64,000 bases of DNA, taken from Dromiciops gliroides. Lineage: Eukaryota > Chordata > Mammalia > Microbiotheria > Microbiotheriidae. Below, piece by piece: positions 1 to 11,844 of this stretch. Numbering within the stretch: position 1 is the first letter of the stretch; the number at the start of each line of letters is the position of its first letter. A program made the translations under genes and the position numbers. The stretch lies in contig NC_057864.1 of NCBI RefSeq assembly GCF_019393635.1, positions 80,479,882 to 80,543,881 on the forward strand, in the 5' to 3' direction. The notes beneath the pieces are model-generated. The model saw only the letters and a list, made by a program, of their open reading frames with translations. It was not told where the DNA came from and did not search any database.

Positions 1-106
1 AAATCCAGCCTCAGACACTTGACACTTAACTAGCTGTGTGACCCTGGGCAAGTCACTTAACCCTCATTACCCTGCCAAAAAAAAAAAAGAAAAAGAAAAA
101 AGAAGA
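1..106 (+). mobile_element. poly-A SINE, cut by window edge
   Basis: This is the 3' part of the abundant tRNA-headed SINE. It shows the CCTCAGACACTTGACACTTA block, AGCTGTGTGACCCTGGGCAA, and an A-rich tail with G interruptions. The tRNA-like head lies outside the window. The A tail implies L1-driven mobilisation. Confidence 0.9.
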
Positions 107-149
107 GTGTAAAGGGATCCTGAGACCAAAAAATTTAAGAATTATTGTT

Positions 150-238
150 TTAGATTCTAGAACTAGAAGGGACTTTGAAAGTCATATAATTCAATCTCCC
201 TTAATTTTACAGATAAGGAAGATGAAGACCAGACCCAA
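150..238 (-). mobile_element. MIR3-like CORE-SINE fragment
   Basis: The stretch has the antisense MIR3 pattern: CTAGAAGGGACTTTGAAAG, then a TTTTACAGATAAGGAA motif. It is an old, short copy. The remainder to about 690 shows only a few A-rich and T-rich runs. Confidence 0.5.
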
Positions 239-689
239 AGCTCTTAAGCTGGAAATGTTAAGAGGCCATGTTTTAAATCTGTTCAGTCATTTTTAAAGAG
301 AGGCTCAAATGTGAACATGTTGGGGGTAAAACAGAAACAAACAAACAAAACAAGCAGATTTCAAGAAAGGAATAACAAAAACTCAGGCTAGTGTTTTTTT
401 TTCCCTGGTGCTCTGAGTCTCTCCTTTCTTTCTTCCCTTTCCCTCACTCAGTATAGCCCACTTTTCACTCTATAGTACCAGATATTCTTGTGTTCTTTCC
501 TTCTTTTTTTTAATTACAGAAATCTGTATTGTCTGTTATCTCAACTCTAAGATGTCAAATGCAGCGGCTAAAAATGATCCTGGGATGCTAAGTATCTCTA
601 ACAACCATATTCAAATAGCCATATTTAACAGGGACCAAAGCCTTGTGTTAAAAGGATGAAGCATGTCTAGGGGAAGACTTCAGAACTCG

Positions 690-932
690 TTTCAAAGTTT
701 AGCTCAACTTTGCTTCCTTCAAGAGACCTTTCCTGACTTCCCAGTTGCTTGTACCAAAATGTTTTTTGACATTTAAAATTAAATTATATTGGTATATGTG
801 TTTTCTTTCTATAGAATGAAAGCTTCTTGAAGTTAGGGATTGCTTGATTTGTCTATTTATCCCTAGTTCTTGGTATAGTTCTGGGAACAGAGTAAGCACT
901 CAATAAAGTGTTTGTTAATTGATTGAGGTCTT
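690..932 (+). mobile_element. L2 LINE 3' end
   Basis: The pattern is typical of an L2 3' end: CTTTCCTGACTTCCC, then ATGAAAGCTTCTTGAAG, TTAGGGATTG and AGTAAGCACTCAATAAAG, ending GTTAATTGATTGA. It is non-coding and diverged. Confidence 0.75.
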
Positions 933-1139
933 TTTGGACTACTGAAACCATACTGTACAGGCAGATGATTCACTGTCCATTAGGAATATCACTTAAATAG
1001 ATTTATCTTTCTGGTGCCTAATATTGTTTTTATTATATACAATAATAGGAAGTTACTAATTGATTGATTTGAGAATCAGTTGGAATGGGGATACATTTGA
1101 GTCAGCAAGAAAATGGGGTCAGTTATTACAATTTCTATT

Positions 1140-1268
1140 TCAAAGGTCCTCTTTAGAACTAATGAAGACTTGGGGCTCTGAAAGGTTGTGACTTACCCAT
1201 GGTCACACAGCAAGTAGGTGTCAGAAGAATGACTTATATCTAGGGCTTCCTTCAGCCTAACCACTGGC
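1140..1268 (-). mobile_element. MIR CORE-SINE
   Basis: Antisense MIR core: a short run ending TGAAAGGTTGTGACTTACCC, then GGTCACACAGCAAGTAGGTG, followed by a degraded head. Confidence 0.6.
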
Positions 1269-1269
1269 A

Positions 1270-2686
1270 GGTTATCTTCTTATTCCTCATAAAGAGGAAA
1301 TCCCCCCTTTTATGTCCTATATACTTTAGTGTGACTGAATTAACCACATTCTTTCTGGGTCATCTTTTAAAGACAGAATATCTGTGGAGGTAAGAGGTGC
1401 AGGTACATTATGGAGATGGGAGAAAAGTATAAAATGGGGTACAGTGAGCTAGAATGCTAGATGATGAACTTCACAAACTGATCCAACTGTCAGGAAGTGA
1501 TCATGTACTGTTACCAAATGAGTCCTTTTACATAATCCCTTATAAACTATAACCACATAAATTAGAGGTGCCTAACAGTACAGTGTAATCAGTTTAAACT
1601 TCCTTGATCATAGTTAATTTTCCACTGAGATAAACATATGTACAATCCCCAAACCAAATCTCACTAGTTGAATTTGTATTCAAAATTGTGGGTTAATTAT
1701 ATTTCGAATTGTAAGGATACCACACATTTTAACAGATTTAGAATTTGTTCATGTGAAGGGTCTGCATGTTCCCATACCAAAGCGCCTGCCCCGTTTCTTT
1801 TTCTTCTGCAACTGAATACTTTTAATTGGAACATATTCTTTTAAGTAATGGCTTCCTCTGTTTCTCCATCTCTGAAGAGGGTCAGTTGCTTTTTAGAAAT
1901 CTATTCACATTCTAAGAAATGATGTGTAAAGGGCTCTTAACTGTAAGAAGATGATGTTAGTTATCATACAGTCCACCCTAGAAATGTATCTGTCTCTTTT
2001 TTGATCTTCCTCTTGCCCCTACCATAGGTTTAAAAAATGTACTTTAAAAAATTGATCTTTACATTCATCACAATGTCAGATTTTTCTGAACGTTTGTATT
2101 CCTGACATTCTTCTTGCTTGACTAAACTACTCTTTTGCATTAGGCCCAGTGACCTGCCCTGCCTTCTAACATTTACACATTTCATTACAAGATTCAAGTG
2201 GATTGAAGAGGTCCCCATGAATCCACACGAGTCTGCACATTTTTCTGCATCAATGTAAATATATCTTGTTCATGTTTGTGTGTGCCCAGTAGAATGCAGC
2301 TAATTATCGGGCTATATAATTTTTTTGGAAAGCAGTTTTATTACTTTTTAGAACTATGTTTCTGAAAAAAATTCTACAATTTGGACTCCATTAAGAGAGA
2401 CTTCTCTCCCCTCTCATGTTCTGAATTTGTGAGCTTTTATTGTATTGTGTATGTTGTCAAAGTTCTGTGCACCCATTAACAAGACATTGCAATTGAAACA
2501 CTTCCCTTCAGGGAAAAGGAAATATTCATGTTGTTACACTTTAACTGTTGTATAAGCTTCCCCTAACTGAATAGGGTATTCAGAAACCTAATGAACTGTG
2601 CTAGAAAAACTGCTGAACCTTCAGTTTCGAGGAAGAACATGAATATTGTGCAATACTTTCTTTTTGAAGGGCAAACAAGGTTATTC
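1270..2686. other. unassigned AT-rich DNA
   Basis: I see no repeat I can name, no splice-flanked open frame and no long open frame. The sequence is unique-looking and AT-rich. Confidence 0.4.
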
Positions 2687-2694
2687 TTACTTTT

Positions 2695-2939
2695 GTTTTT
2701 TAGCTGTTCTTCAGTTGTGTCCACCTCTTTGTGACACCTTTTGGGGCTTTCTTGGCAAATATACTGGAGTGGTTTGCCATTTCCTTCTCTAGCTTATTTT
2801 ACAGATGAGGAAACTGAGTCAAGGGTTAAGGGACTTGCCCAAGGTCACCCAGCTAGTAAGCATCTGAGGCCAGATTTGAACTCAGTTCTTCCGGACTCCA
2901 GGCCCAGCACTATACTGCACCACCTAGCTGCCCATTAAG
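2695..2939 (-). mobile_element. RTE-tailed tRNA-head SINE
   Basis: Read on the minus strand, the unit starts with GGGCAGCTAGGTGG near 2936 and ends with a tail whose plus-strand form is TTCTTCAGTTGTGTCCACC, TTTTGGGGCTTTCTTGGCAA and ATACTGGAGTGGTTTGCCAT. That tail resembles the 3' end of BovB/RTE LINEs. An 8-bp direct repeat TTACTTTT flanks it (2687-2694 and 2940-2947). The head is shared with the poly-A SINE, but the tail and so the mobilising LINE differ. Confidence 0.8.
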
Positions 2940-2949
2940 TTACTTTTCT

Positions 2950-5115
2950 TCTTTTGGAGGCAGTACTAGCATCTGTGTTCAAAACATGCTTCACCTTAAT
3001 TTCAGTGCCATGGATTTTAGTTACATTATGATGACCCCATTTACTACACTGGGGAATGAAATTACTTATCAGTCATTCTTTATCTGCCAATATTGGACAA
3101 AATGATGAGTGATGGCTCTACTAGGCGCTGGATTATATTGATCTTTTGTACATCTGTGTAATACAAAAATTCCAGACTGGTGGAAACTTAAAAGTTTCAT
3201 TAGCATCATTTTAAAGTGCCCTGATCTGCCCCTGAACCCACTTTGCCTGCCCCATTTAAGCAGCAAAATTACCTACCTGAAGAAAACTGTTTCCAGAACG
3301 GAAGTAGGCAATGAATTGGTTAGGGATATGTTGACCTGAACATACAAACAGCATTATGTTAATGCATTACTTCCTCCTTATTAAGTCTGAACCCTTGGGT
3401 TGTTAAGGATTGATTGGCAGCTATCCACTGAGGTGTACTGCCTAAAGGCAAATTGTGTGGCACAAATTGTGAGGAGCCATGAATCACACAGTATTTTATA
3501 TATGGAGGAAGAGAACAAAGTGAAGGTTATGTTCCACTCCCTTCCCAGTTCCCTTCCTTCCCCCTATCAACACCTAAACCCCATTAAACAACAATTTCTC
3601 CCATCACATTTTTATGTAAGCAAATTGGAGATCATTGACTTTTAGTTTACTTCAGCTGAGCAATGTAAAGTCCTGTCTGTTTCTCCTAAAAATAAAAATG
3701 TTAGAATAATAGTTCCCTTTCATTTTCTCTATTCTCTCATAATCCCCCCAAATATATATGGAATTGCTATTTGCCCATATATTTTTAACTCACATGATAG
3801 ACCAAGATACAGTGTTAATATTTTCAATTTTTGTTATTTAATATAAGCTTTTTCTTTATAATAAAACTCTGCTTTTTTGTAAAGCAGTCTCCATTTTGTT
3901 AGTAATTATCATTCTATGGTATGACCCGCTATATTTTTAAAAGAAGATGTTAAGGCAATTTAATAAATATTTTTAAAACAAGTGAGTTATTTTTGTTTTC
4001 TCCATTGAAAAAGAAGAATGCTTCTGGATCAAAAAAAACTAAACTCTTCAAAGGGATAACCTTTAAAAATTTCTACTTTCTAAAATCCTATTGAAGGCAT
4101 ATTCACTTGACAATTTTGGGAAAATCACATACATTTTAGATAAATGGGGAAAAAAGTTATGTCTGCCTAATGGAAATGATCATGAGATTCAGTGATTCTA
4201 GATTTCACTGTCCTCTCCAGCCTTGGTATTCATTGAGCTTTTGAGCCCATGAATTTTCCTTCTCCCTCTTTCTTATAAAACTGCAGGAAAAAAAAAAACT
4301 GCAGAGACTATTGTGGGTGACAGTAGCAAGGCTGGTGATGTGACACCCCCTGCTGACCTATGAGAGAATGCCACACTATTACCTCAGGACCTGGTTACTC
4401 TCAAACACCTTTGATTCTGACCTCTACCTCCTGTCAATTTCTCCAACTAAACAGAGACTATTTCTTGGTTTCACTTTATCATGAAGACTGAGAATAAGTT
4501 AAATATTTAGTTGGGGGACCCTGAATATAATTTATTGATTTTGTTTTGCTTACCAGCTATTGACACTGGGCCAGAATTTGCTTAATTATGATGATGGTGG
4601 GGTGCTTCATAATACAATTAGGGCATTTCTTTGGGTAGGCAACACTCCACAATACTAACTTGTCTAATTATAGCAGGTTCTCCTGGGTTTATATTAATGA
4701 TGGAGAATCTGAGGTTACTTGGTAAGATAAAGGTAAAGCCATGTTACCAGCTGGGTTATTACCACTGGACTGAGTTTATTCACCATTTACCAATTGCTAT
4801 CTCTGTAAGATATGGGAGCCTTAATATATTTTCAAGTCCACTGAAAAACTAGAACCTGGGTGTAAAACCTTTAATTGTCTTTCATGTCATTCAAGAATGC
4901 ACCACTCAGAATATTCATTATACTTCTAAGGCAAGCAGCTAGTTTCAACTTCATGAAAACTAAAGAATTCCAGGAGGTGATTTATCACACATGACTCAAG
5001 TTCAGCAAAAAGATGTCTATGAGAAAGCTTTAAAAAAAGTTTCTGTCATCTTGGCAGACGCCTTTTCTGTTCATGGTTCTGAAGGAGTTACTAAAGATCT
5101 AATTGATTTTTGACT
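2950..5115. other. unassigned AT-rich DNA
   Basis: No recognisable repeat or gene was found. There are scattered A/T runs and a short inverted pair around 4280-4300 (CTGCAG on both sides of an A run). Confidence 0.4.
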
Positions 5116-5119
5116 ACAG

Positions 5120-5300
5120 AGTGCAATTTGGATTCAGGGGACTTGGGTTCAAATTTCACCTTGTCCTGATTACTATCTGTATGACCTTGGGAAAGTCACT
5201 TAACTACTCTTGGCCTCAGTTTTCTCATTGGTATAATGAATTTATCACTTTAAATGGTCTCTTGGGTTCCTTTTCGCTCTAAATCTATGATTTGAATCCT
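5120..5300 (+). mobile_element. MIR3-like CORE-SINE
   Basis: The sense order is GGATTCAGGGGACTTGGGTT, then TATGACCTTGGGAAAGTCAC, TTGGCCTCAGTTTTCTC and a CR1/L3-type tail ending CTCTAAATCTATGATT. The tail is what separates MIR3 from plain MIR. Confidence 0.75.
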
Positions 5301-5430
5301 GGCTCTGCAGATTACTACTACCTGTGGGGACATGTCCTTTCTTGTTCCCTCTTTCCCTCATGTAAAATGAGGCCATTGGACTACCTGACCTCTAATCTTC
5401 CTTCTAGCTCAAAATCTATGATCTCATGAG
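5301..5430 (+). mobile_element. second MIR3-like CORE-SINE
   Basis: The order repeats directly after the previous copy: ATCCTGGCTCTGCAGATTAC, ATGTAAAATGAGGCCATTGG, then AAAATCTATGATCTCAT. Two copies sit head to tail. It is diverged, and part of the middle is altered. Confidence 0.6.
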
Positions 5431-6400
5431 CAATTTTGTCCCTTAGGTAAAAAGGAGGATTTTGCATTAGGACTCAGAGAGGACTGTTTATTCTTTTTAA
5501 GAATCATTTGTTTATGTAGCATTTGCTTCAGTGAACACTGGGTCTCTTACTTATCCTCCTAGACTTAGGGAATGTTTACTTTAATACATTTTATCAATGT
5601 AGGCTTAAGAGATTTACTTTATGTTTCTAGTTATTTTCTTAGTTTATTCAATGTACTAAGTTGATGGGAGTGTTCAGCTCTTCACAATCCATACCATTTC
5701 TTTGCATGCATGAAATCATTTCTCAGGAGTGTGGTAAGGATGGTAAATTCAGTTTCAAAGGTGACCACATGTTTCTAGGAAACTCTAATCCAGGTTTGGC
5801 TGCTCAGTTGGCAGTAACCTTGATTGACTTTACAAAGTTTCCAATGATGACAATTTGGGCCACACTTTTACTTTTGATAGATCTCTCTCAATTTAAGGAC
5901 AAAGGGTGTTGAAGGGCAGGAAGATGGATAAAAGATATATCGACATAAAAAGAGATTGAGTACAGATAGTATTTTAAGTACCAGAGAACAGAATGTCTCT
6001 TACCTAATGGAATGACACAATGTGGAAGATAATGGGTTAAATAGTTGTTTATAGAGGGCCATATAGAAATGAATAGCTGACTAAAGTTGATATCAGATAC
6101 CAGGATTTGGACTTTTGAATTGGGGTTTAATTTGAAGAATTGGTGGACTTTTATCTAGAGACACAGTCTATTTAACAAGGACCAGGAAACATTTATTTTC
6201 TTGGAGAAGGTCTGAATTGATTAAGAGGGGTTAAAACTAAAAAGGAAGGGAAAAAGGAAACATTGTATAGATACACCTACTAAATCTGATGCCCTGGAGA
6301 GCAGCCTATTTGACAGAGAGGCCATTAGTAGAGGTACTGAGTAATCCACAAAAGTCAATCATGTAGGAAAGAAAGGAAAAGAATACTTATAGTTCACAGA
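5431..6400. other. unassigned AT-rich DNA
   Basis: No repeat or gene was recognised. One 83-codon open frame at 5661-5912 has no splice sites, no family motif and no codon bias that I can see. Confidence 0.35.
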
Positions 6401-6404
6401 CTAG

Positions 6405-6556
6405 AGCAAGGACAGACCTTAGGTATCATCTAGTTTAACTGCTATATCTTACAGAGTAGGAGACCGAGGACCAACTGGTGATCAGCACCATAGGAGGAGC
6501 AAATATCAAGGCTAGAATATGAATACAGGGCCTCCAACTCCAAATCCACTGCTTTT
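6405..6556 (-). mobile_element. MIR-like CORE-SINE
   Basis: The antisense CORE/head pattern includes CTTACAGAGTAGGAGACCGA, a degraded GGTGATCAGCACCATAGG and AATCCACTG near the head. It is strongly diverged. Confidence 0.5.
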
Positions 6557-7059
6557 ATCAGTGTTCCAGGGTATTTATAATGTTATTAAACCAACTGCAC
6601 AGTGTGAGTAATAAACAAAATTGAAATTTGACCTCAGAGGTTGATACTTGCCTCAACAGGAATTGATGCTTCTTTGTGGGATGGAAGTGACACTTGGTGC
6701 TCAAATGCCAAATGAAGAGTTTTAGTTCTAAATTTGTAGCAATTCCAACTCTTGCAGATTCTATCAAGTTTGAAAGACTTCAAGGTGGTCCCGGGGGCAG
6801 GGTTAATATGCTAAAGACAAGTCTGCAAGTAACTAGAAACTGAGATGATCATGATCCCGGGGTTGGTCAAGGTGATGAATTCTTTGGTCATGATCTCTTT
6901 GCTAGGCAGAGATGTGGAAACCAAAAGTGACAATGATTTAGGATCAAGTTCTTTTTGACAAGATCTTATGGAGGAGGTTGATGAAACAGCAAAAGCCAGT
7001 GGAGAGGAAAACAAGTCTGAGTAAAGCTTGATATGGGAACCAGTTCAACCAACTGGATA
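6557..7059. other. unassigned, possibly upstream RTE sequence
   Basis: The stretch lies directly upstream of the RTE-like fragment and may be more decayed RTE. I could not align it to anything specific. Confidence 0.3.
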
Positions 7060-7535
7060 AAGAATGCATATTGTTGAGATCACAACATGCAGTATAATGG
7101 GCAGCCCATTGGGTTAGTTCATCAACATATTTCTCAGGCAACTATTTCAGACAAACAATGATACAGGGTCCAGAACAAAAAGAGATCAGACTAGTTTACA
7201 TTTGGGAATCCACACAGAAATTTGAAAGTTTCCAAGCTGCAATGTGAGACAAAAGCTCGGGTAAAAACAAAACAATTTTTTAAAAAAGGTATGCGTGTGA
7301 TAGTATAAGAAAACTGCAGCATATAATATTACCAATAATGACTTATGCATGAGAAATAGCATTAAGGCATCATAAAGGGCACATATGGCTGGACAAGAGA
7401 GGAGGTTGACCATATATTTAGAAGGAGAGATAATAGATGGAGAACACAAATGTTGCGCTGTTGTCTACAAAATATTTATAGACATCAAAAAAGATCTCCA
7501 GTGCAATGCACAGATCCTTTAGGGAGAAAGACACT
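7060..7535 (+). mobile_element. decayed RTE LINE ORF2 C-terminus
   Basis: Conceptual translation around 7315-7370 gives ILPIMTYA followed by a stop. Around 7410-7530 it gives HIFRRRDNRW, then R..R.P and TDPLGRK. This fits the RTE ORF2 C-terminal pattern (LP..TYG.E.W, then HI.RM.DNRW ... R..GRP...W.DPL). Stops and frame changes break it, so it is a fossil. I inferred the upstream limit. Confidence 0.55.
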
Positions 7536-7609
7536 GTTAATAATCAAGCAGGATGTAAAGATATGGAAAGTTATTGTTGGTATGGTTGAGGATCTGTTAT
7601 TGACCCTCT

Positions 7610-8690
7610 TCTCTTTTCCTCTTATACTATTTTACTTGGTGATCTCATTAGTTCCAGTGGATTCAAGTAACATCAATATGCAGATGATTCTCAAATCTAC
7701 TTGTTCTTCCTAGCTTCTATCCCGATGTCCAGTCTTGCATCTCCAAATACCAAATGGACATTTTGAATTGGATATGCCATAAATAGCTTACACTCACCAT
7801 ATCCAAAATTGAACTTATCTTTCTCCCCAAACCCTCTCCTCTTCTTAACTTCTATTACTCTTGAGGGCATTACCATCCATCCTCCCAGTCACTTGGGCAT
7901 TGAGACGTAGGTGTCATCCCTGACTCCTCACTTCCTCTCATTCCTCCCCGCACCCCATCTCCAATCAATTGCCAAAATTTACCTTCATAACATCTCTCAT
8001 GTATGTCCTCTTCTCTCCTTTAGTATTGTCACCACTCTGATGCAGGCTCTCATCACTGCTGGTTGGTTTCCTTGCCACAACTTTCTCTCCATTTCAATTC
8101 ATCCTCTATTCAGTTGTCAGATTGATCCTCCTAAAGCAAGTATGATCATGTCACCTCTTCCCCTCTTATTCAACAAACTCCTGTGGCTCCCTCTGTTGCT
8201 CCCAGGATCAAATATAAAATCCTCTTTTGTCTTTTAAAGCCATTCAAAACTTACTCCCTTTCTATCTTTCCAGTCTTCTTTTACCTTACTCTCCTCTTTG
8301 TACCTTGAAATCTAATGTGTTCTTTTCATAAAACAATCTATCTCCCAATTACAGGCATTTTTACTGACTGTCCTCCATGCCTGGAATGATCTCCCTCATC
8401 TCTAGCTCCTGGCTTCCCTGGCTTCTTTCAAGTTTTGGATAAATTCCTACTTTCTTAAAGAAGCCTTTCCTAATCTCCCTTGATATTAATGTTGCTTTTG
8501 TTGATTATCTTCAATTTATCCTATGTCTTATTTGTGCATAGTTCTTTGTATGTCTCCCCTCCCCCTTATTCTGCTTTCCTCCAGAGCAAGGACTGTCTTT
8601 TGCCTTTCTTAATAATTTTAGAGCTTAGCATAGTGCCTGGCACATAGTAGGAGCTTAACAAATACTGTTAACTAACCAATTAACTGAGTG
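7610..8690 (+). mobile_element. L2 LINE, ORF2 3' part and 3' UTR
   Basis: Markers in order: GATGATTCTCAAATCTACTT (7684), CCTGACTCCTCACTTCCTCT, CTCATCACTGCTGG, TGATCATGTCACCTCTTCC, CATGCCTGGAATGATCTCC, and the 3' end AGCATAGTGCCTGGCACATA plus GTAGGAGCTTAACAAATACT. These match the L2 reverse-transcriptase C-terminal region and 3' UTR. The frame is broken. A 108-codon open stretch (7911-8237) is not in a sensible L2 frame. Confidence 0.8.
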
Positions 8691-8721
8691 TGTAATTCAG
8701 GGGGTCTATGTGGGGATCAAA

Positions 8722-8960
8722 TTAGATCATCACTAATATATACATCACTTTAAGGTTTGCAAAGTGCTTTGCATATATCATTTGATCTTCACAACAACCC
8801 TGTGAGCTTGATGCTATGTTTATCTGAATTTTACAGTTGAGGAAACTGAGACTGAGCAAGGTTAAGTGATTTACCCAGGATTTCATAACTAGTAAGTGTC
8901 TAATGTGATAGAGTCCAAGTCTTCCTGACTCCATGTCCAGGATTCTATCCATTGTTCATT
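8722..8960 (-). mobile_element. full-length-like CORE-SINE (MIR/MAR1 type)
   Basis: Antisense order: ACTTTAAGGTTTGCAAAGTG tail, ACAACAACCCTGTGAG, TTTACAGTTGAGGAAACTGA core, AAGTGATTTACCCAGG, and a head ending GGATTCTATCCATTGTTC. Confidence 0.8.
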
Positions 8961-9026
8961 CTCTGTGCTTGGTGAATGATATTTTTCCCCCGTTCTCTTC
9001 CCTGTCACTTTCTGCTATAGATTCTT

Positions 9027-9279
9027 TTTTTTCAACCCAAGTTTTATTTTATTTTAATTTATTGAATAAAACAAGCATTTCCATGACATAGTACAATAAA
9101 AAGACAATTTTACAGGAAATGGCAATTCTACTATTTACAACATGCAGTTTCTTTCAAATATACAATAAAATTATCATGTAATTTTTTTCTTTTTTTTTCT
9201 TTCCTCTCTCCCTACCCTGCCCTAGAGATGGCAACTATTTGGCACAAATAGGTGTCTGTGTGTATGTGTAAAATTGTAA

Positions 9280-9314
<35 letters not shown>

Positions 9315-9781
9315 CATGTGTGTACATTTTTCTATACTTTTATTTATCAGTTCTTTCAATGCAGATAGCATTATTCTTTGTACTTTATAGTTAATTTGGG
9401 TATTTATAATTGACAAGATTACTTATTTGCTCAAAGTCATTCTTAAAATTACTGTTATTGTATATAGTGTTTTCCTGGTTCTTCTCATTTTGCTCTTCAT
9501 TATTTTGTCTTTCCATGTTTTTCTAGTCTTTGAGCTCATAAATTCTCATAGCATGGTAATATTCAAACACAATCATATGCTACAACTTGTTCAGCCATTC
9601 CCCAATTGATGGGCATCCCTGCAATTTCTAGTTCTTTGCCACCACAAAGGGTTGCTCAAAAACATTTTAGAGCATATAGGTTCTTTTTCTTTTTTCCCTA
9701 ATCATTTTTGGAAATAGACCAAGTAGTGGTATTGCTGAGGAAAAGGGTATAGGTAGTTTAACAACTCTTTGGACATAATTC
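9027..9781 (-). mobile_element. 5'-truncated L1 with target-site duplication
   Basis: Minus-strand translation near 9600-9760 gives PFSSAIPLLGLFPK and then GCPSIGEWLNKL. These fit the C-terminal ORF2 motifs of L1 (P.DPAIPLLG.YPK and CP....W..K.W), here broken by stops. The 3' UTR follows towards lower coordinates and ends in a T run (the A tail). A 12-bp duplication flanks the copy: CTATAGATTCTT (9015-9026) and CTACAGATTCTT (9782-9793), with one mismatch. Confidence 0.85.
9277..9316. repeat. (TA)n microsatellite in L1 3' UTR
   Basis: An alternating TA tract of about 12 units runs into TATGTATATATACACATGTG. It lies inside the L1 3' UTR, and a similar tract is found in the L1 copy at 31979-32588. 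Confidence 0.9.
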
Positions 9782-9793
9782 CTACAGATTCTT

Positions 9794-10204
9794 AAATATT
9801 TTTATGATTTTTCTTACTATGCCAATCCTCTTGACCTCTACAGAACCTGGTTCAGCTCTATATGAAGACTTTTCTCTGCTTTCCCTTTAAAGGTCTTTTA
9901 ATAAAATCAGCTTATCTCTAAGCAAATGCATTCTTCTTGGCCTTTGTCAGATGTGCTCATTTGTAGATCAAGAGCTCTTCACTCCTGTAACATAAAGAGC
10001 TAAATCTCACTCTCTGACACTGAAATACTTAGATTAAGTACTTGGCCAGTTGTTCATTTAGGATGTTGCATTGTCTATTCAGAGATTCTTACCTTCTTTT
10101 GTCCACAGAGATGCAAATAATACCTTCGTCTTTAGTTTACTATCCCTAACTTTGTTATTGCTAAGAATTCTTTTATTTCCTTCTTTATCATACCTGCAAG
10201 ATAT
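9794..10204. other. unassigned
   Basis: I see no repeat or gene that I can name between the L1 and the CR1 3' end. Confidence 0.4.
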
Positions 10205-10449
10205 ACACAGAATCATAGAATTTCACTATTAGAAGGGACCTGTGTCCATCTAGTCCAACTCATAAGTGAAAAAGAATCCCTTCTGCACCATACCTGACAA
10301 GGGGTCATCCAGACTTTTATTCATGATCTGAAAATAGAGGGAATCACCTCTTCCCCATAGAGCATATTCCATTTTTAGATACCTCTAGTTCTTAGGAAGT
10401 TTTTTTTTTCTTTCATCTGGTCTCGATTTCCCTCTTTGTTACTTTCACT
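10205..10449 (-). mobile_element. CR1/L3 LINE 3' end (segment 1)
   Basis: Read on the plus strand it is the antisense of the CR1/L3 3' terminus: AGAATCATAGAATTTCAC, AGAAGGGACCTGTGTCCATC, AGTCCAACTCATAAGTGAAA, GGTCATCCAGACTTTTATTC and TAGTTCTTAGGAAGTTTT. It stops at the edge of a solo LTR and resumes at 11027. Confidence 0.85.
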
Positions 10450-11026
10450 TGTCACAGGAGGGGGTTGGGGGGATGGTTGTGGGCATCCTTAGGTATGCCT
10501 CAATAAAGAATTCCACTCTTGTACACAGTCCAATTAGAATTAAAGTAGTCTTTTATTTGTCACTAGGGAAAGTTACCAAGTGGGAAATCAAAGACTTCAC
10601 CCCTCAGAGAAGAGGGCTTAGAAACATTCTCCTTCTTGAACAGAGGGAAGGCAAAAGCTTTTTTAGAGGCTAGAGGGGGTATCCACTTGAAAACCAGAAA
10701 ATTTCCTTTTGGGGTGGAGTAGGGAAAGCTTAGATGCTTGTCATATTCCTGAGAGTTGAAGGGGATTTTTTTGAAATAATGGTCCTGACCTTTGGGGTTA
10801 TCTGTCTCCTAACTCCAGTCAGGTAGTAGCCACACCTAATTCACTTTCCTGGCATAGAATTTTATCTCCCCATACTTCTTAGGTATGTTTGTCCTGACAT
10901 CTAGTTGGTCAATCTAAACTTTAATAGCCCCTTGATTCCTTCATATGTTTGTCCCGTTATCTAGTCATCTTTAGTTTTGCTTCTCCCCAGAGAAACTTCT
11001 TCTGATTTGTCCTAAGCCCCATGTCA
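10450..11026 (-). mobile_element. solo LTR inserted in CR1
   Basis: The unit has TG...CA ends: TGTCACAGGAGG at 10450 and CCCCATGTCA at 11026. Its 4-bp flanks are CACT (10446-10449) and CACC (11027-11030). Removing one flank restores the expected CR1 run TTTCACCCATTGCTCC. On the minus strand an AATAAA lies at 10552-10557, about 100 bp before the 3' end, which suits the R/U5 layout. The length of 577 bp and 4-bp duplication suit a class I (gamma-like) endogenous retrovirus. No internal sequence is present, so it is a recombination product. Confidence 0.75.
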
Positions 11027-11092
11027 CACCCATTGCTCCTAGTTCTGCCCTCTGGAGCTAAAGAGAACAAGTCTAATTCTTCATCTGCCAAA
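11027..11092 (-). mobile_element. CR1/L3 LINE (segment 2)
   Basis: CCCATTGCTCCTAGTTCTGC, CCTCTGGAGCTAAAGAGAAC and AAGTCTAATTCTTC continue the CR1 copy broken by the LTR. Confidence 0.85.
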
Positions 11093-11189
11093 CTAAAGAG
11101 GAAAAAGAAATATGATAAAACATATAAACCAAAAACATAATATCTTGTATAGAAGGCAATGTTTTTTTAAGACATTCAAACATTGAAGA

Positions 11190-11332
11190 TACATAAAAGA
11201 ATGAATCAGAATTTATTAAATGCTTACTACGTACCAAGGACTATGCTAAAGGCTGGTACTACAAATACAAAAGCAAAGATAGCCCTCCTCTCAAGGAACT
11301 TACATTCCAATAGGAGGAGACAATACATAAAG
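11190..11332 (-). mobile_element. L2 3' end
   Basis: Antisense L2 3' end: TTTATTAAATGCTTACTACG, CCAAGGACTATGCTAAAGG, TCTCAAGGAACTTACATTCC and AATAGGAGGAGACAATACAT. Confidence 0.75.
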
Positions 11333-11379
11333 GAAAATGGTGGCTAGAGAAGGATATTTCAGTTTAGAAAATCATTGGG

Positions 11380-11544
11380 GGGCAGCTAGGTGGCACGGTG
11401 GATAGAGCACTGGCTCTGGAGTCAGGAGTACCTGAGTTCAAATCCGGCTTCAGACACTTAACACTTACTAGCTGTATGACCCTGGGCAAGTCACTCAACC
11501 CCAATTGCCTCACTAAAAAAAAAAAAGAAAGAAAGAAAAAAAAA
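11380..11544 (+). mobile_element. poly-A SINE, full length
   Basis: It has the complete head GGCAGCTAGGTGGCACGGTG, B-box-like GAGTTCAAATCC, body and an A/GA-rich tail. A 14-bp duplication flanks it with one mismatch: AGAAAATCATTGGG (11366-11379) and AGAAAATGATTGGG (11545-11558). That is the mark of L1-endonuclease insertion. Confidence 0.95.
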
Positions 11545-11558
11545 AGAAAATGATTGGG

Positions 11559-11844
11559 ATGGTCATTGGAAGCAAAAGGGAGTAAATTTATCTACCCTTT
11601 TCAGGTGGAAACAATGGAATAGATTTGAAAAAAGTTGTAGAACCAGAATGGGGTTGAGGGTAGGGTATGGTTATGTGCTTGGACAACAAGGCAACCTAGC
11701 ATAGTCAGTGGGACTCTAAACTTTAAGTTCTGGGTCTTCCTGGAACATGATTTCTGGTCTGGGTGGCAAGGCAACTGACCTAAAAGAAGGCCAGGGAGTG
11801 AAGCTATCATCTTCCACTCTTCTGCCTGCTTAATCATTGCTTCT
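11559..11844. other. unassigned block inside the CR1 interval
   Basis: It separates two CR1 segments. I cannot name it, and it may be an older insertion. Confidence 0.35.
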